Origin: a bacterium
Lineage (GTDB): Bacteria; Hydrothermota; UBA3073; JACQXS01; JAUWAR01
Assembly (NCBI GenBank): GCA_030601965.1
Contig: JAUWAR010000059.1
Coordinates: 1 to 7,893, forward strand
Length of the DNA stretch: 7,893 bases
Direction: 5' to 3'
Below are positions 6,863 to 7,893 of this stretch, piece after piece. Under the pieces are notes generated by a model, which saw only the letters and a list, made by a program, of their open reading frames with translations, did no database searches and was not told the DNA's origin. Numbering within the stretch: position 1 is the stretch's first letter; each line of letters starts with the position of its first letter. Both the position numbers and the translations under genes were made by a program.

Positions 6863-7893
6863 TTAACTATATACTATTGCCCCTTTTTTAATGACCATTT
6901 TTATGATATTATGGCCAAACCAATAAGGTAATTCCCTGTGGTCTTTGATATCAAGTATAATTATATCAGCATCTTTACCCGTCTCAAGACTTCCGATTTT
7001 TTCACCTAATCCTATCGCATGAGCGGCATTTATAGTAGCGGCGCTTATTGCCTCTGCAGGTGTCATGTTTAAAAGAACACAGGCAAGACTTATGATTATT
7101 GGCATAGACAAAAGAGGTGAAGACCCTGGATTAAAGTCTGAGCCTATAGCAACAGGGATATCCATCTCTATAACTTTTCTAACAGGAGGCTTATGACCTA
7201 AAAATAGACAAGTTCCAGGAAGAAAGACAGCAATAGTATTATTGTCTTTCATAAGTTGCAGACCTTTTTCACTGGGATAATTTAGATGGTCTGCCGAGAT
7301 TGCACCAATCCCTCCTGCAAGTTCACTTGCACCTGATTCTTTTATCTCATCGGCATGGATTTTAGGAATAAGTCCGTATTCTTTTCCTTTTAAAAGTATC
7401 TTCCTTGATTCTTCCTTTGTAAATACCCCCTGTTCACAGAACACATCACAGAATTTTGCAAGTCCTTTTACCTGTGGAATCATTTCTCTTAAAATACAAT
7501 CAATATATTGGTCTCTCGTCATTTCTTTAGGAAACTGATGTGCACCCAGAAAAGTAGGAATAAGTGTGATAGGATGAGAAACATTTAACTCTTTTATAAC
7601 TTCAAGGATTTTAATTTCGTCCTCTGTTCTGAGACCGTATCCAGATTTTACTTCCATAGTAGTAGTTCCGCAAGAGAGCGCATAATCCAATCTTCTCTTT
7701 GCAAGAGATAGGAGTTCCTTTTTTGAGGCAGTTCTCGTAGCTTCTACTGTAGATAGTATTCCACCTCCCTTTTTCTCTATCTCCATATAGCCTGCACCTT
7801 CAATTCTCTGTTCAAATTCTTCCTCTCTTGAGCCAGCAAAGACCAGGTGTGTATGGCAATCAACAAATCCTGGCATTACAATATTCCCCTCTG
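6863..7893 (-). CDS. hutI: Imidazolonepropionase, N-terminus beyond the right window edge
   Basis: HutI hydrolyses 4-imidazolone-5-propanoate to N-formimidoyl-L-glutamate, the third step of histidine degradation, in the cytoplasm. The reading frame runs open to the window edge and reads EGNIVMPGFVDCHTHLVFAG, so the Met in MPGF is internal and about 65-70 N-terminal residues are missing (the family is about 400-420 aa). Amidohydrolase metal and substrate motifs are clear (numbered from that Met): DCHTH (His8, His10), GTTTMEVKSGYGL (70-82), KIHADE (His174, Glu177), SADHL (His197), FLPGTCLFLG and GSDFNPGSSP (Asp247). The C-terminus is complete. Upstream hut genes would lie outside the window. 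The TPR lipoprotein follows after 5 bp. Confidence 0.96.
   Translation of the reverse strand, partial: EGNIVMPGFVDCHTHLVFAGSREEEFEQRIEGAGYMEIEKKGGGILSTVEATRTASKKELLSLAKRRLDYALSCGTTTMEVKSGYGLRTEDEIKILEVIKELNVSHPITLIPTFLGAHQFPKEMTRDQYIDCILREMIPQVKGLAKFCDVFCEQGVFTKEESRKILLKGKEYGLIPKIHADEIKESGASELAGGIGAISADHLNYPSEKGLQLMKDNNTIAVFLPGTCLFLGHKPPVRKVIEMDIPVAIGSDFNPGSSPLLSMPIIISLACVLLNMTPAEAISAATINAAHAIGLGEKIGSLETGKDADIIILDIKDHRELPYWFGHNIIKMVIKKGAIVYS

Noticed and set aside
7874..7876. ATG as the true start of hutI
   Set aside because: It is the Met of the conserved internal VMPGFVDCHTH motif, and the frame stays open to the window edge.

Overview
This is a compact, AT-rich window in which every convincing gene lies on the minus strand. 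Shine-Dalgarno sites (a near-perfect AAAGGAGGTGA before the small lipoprotein), bacterial lipoprotein signals, a PAS histidine kinase and a sigma-54 activator all say Bacteria. The TPR lipoprotein beginning CLYYNTFYNAKDYY, the AT richness and the many short tandem or palindromic repeats recall uncultured candidate phyla (WOR-3/TA06-like or FCB-affiliated lineages). That placement is from memory and is weak.

Layout in the direction of transcription (right to left). (1) hutI, imidazolonepropionase, 5' end cut by the right window edge. (2) Five bases later, a 441-aa TPR lipoprotein. (3) After 46 bp, a 143-aa lipoprotein with a very strong RBS. (4) A 110-bp gap filled by a roughly 78-bp hairpin-forming inverted repeat that stops just short of the next start. 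(5) pyrK and pyrD, joined by an ATGA stop/start overlap, for the two-subunit NAD-linked dihydroorotate dehydrogenase of pyrimidine synthesis. (6) Overlapping the pyrD end, a PAS-AAA+-Fis sigma-54 activator with no receiver domain. (7) A 280-bp intergenic stretch with three palindromic, repeat-like elements. (8) A soluble PAS histidine kinase. (9) Four bases on, a GTG-started archaemetzincin (zinc metallopeptidase), whose C-terminus runs off the left edge; its signature HELGHxxGxxHCxxxxCxM is fully visible.

Functionally the window mixes histidine breakdown (hutI), pyrimidine synthesis (pyrK/pyrD), envelope lipoproteins and a sensor module (kinase plus sigma-54 activator plus peptidase). Both sensor proteins carry a related PAS domain with a C-x8-C motif. 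The activator has no visible phosphoacceptor domain, so how the two would communicate is unclear.

The most unusual signal is a set of five heptanucleotide tandem arrays, all inside genes. Four are in pyrK, at places expected to be loops, and one builds the hydrophobic core of the TPR lipoprotein's signal peptide. Three of the pyrK units share the plus-strand pattern GNNTTGA. All five units carry a stop triplet on the plus strand and none on the coding strand. Because the unit is 7 bp, gain or loss of one copy would shift the frame, so the arrays are candidate mutable or phase-variable sites.
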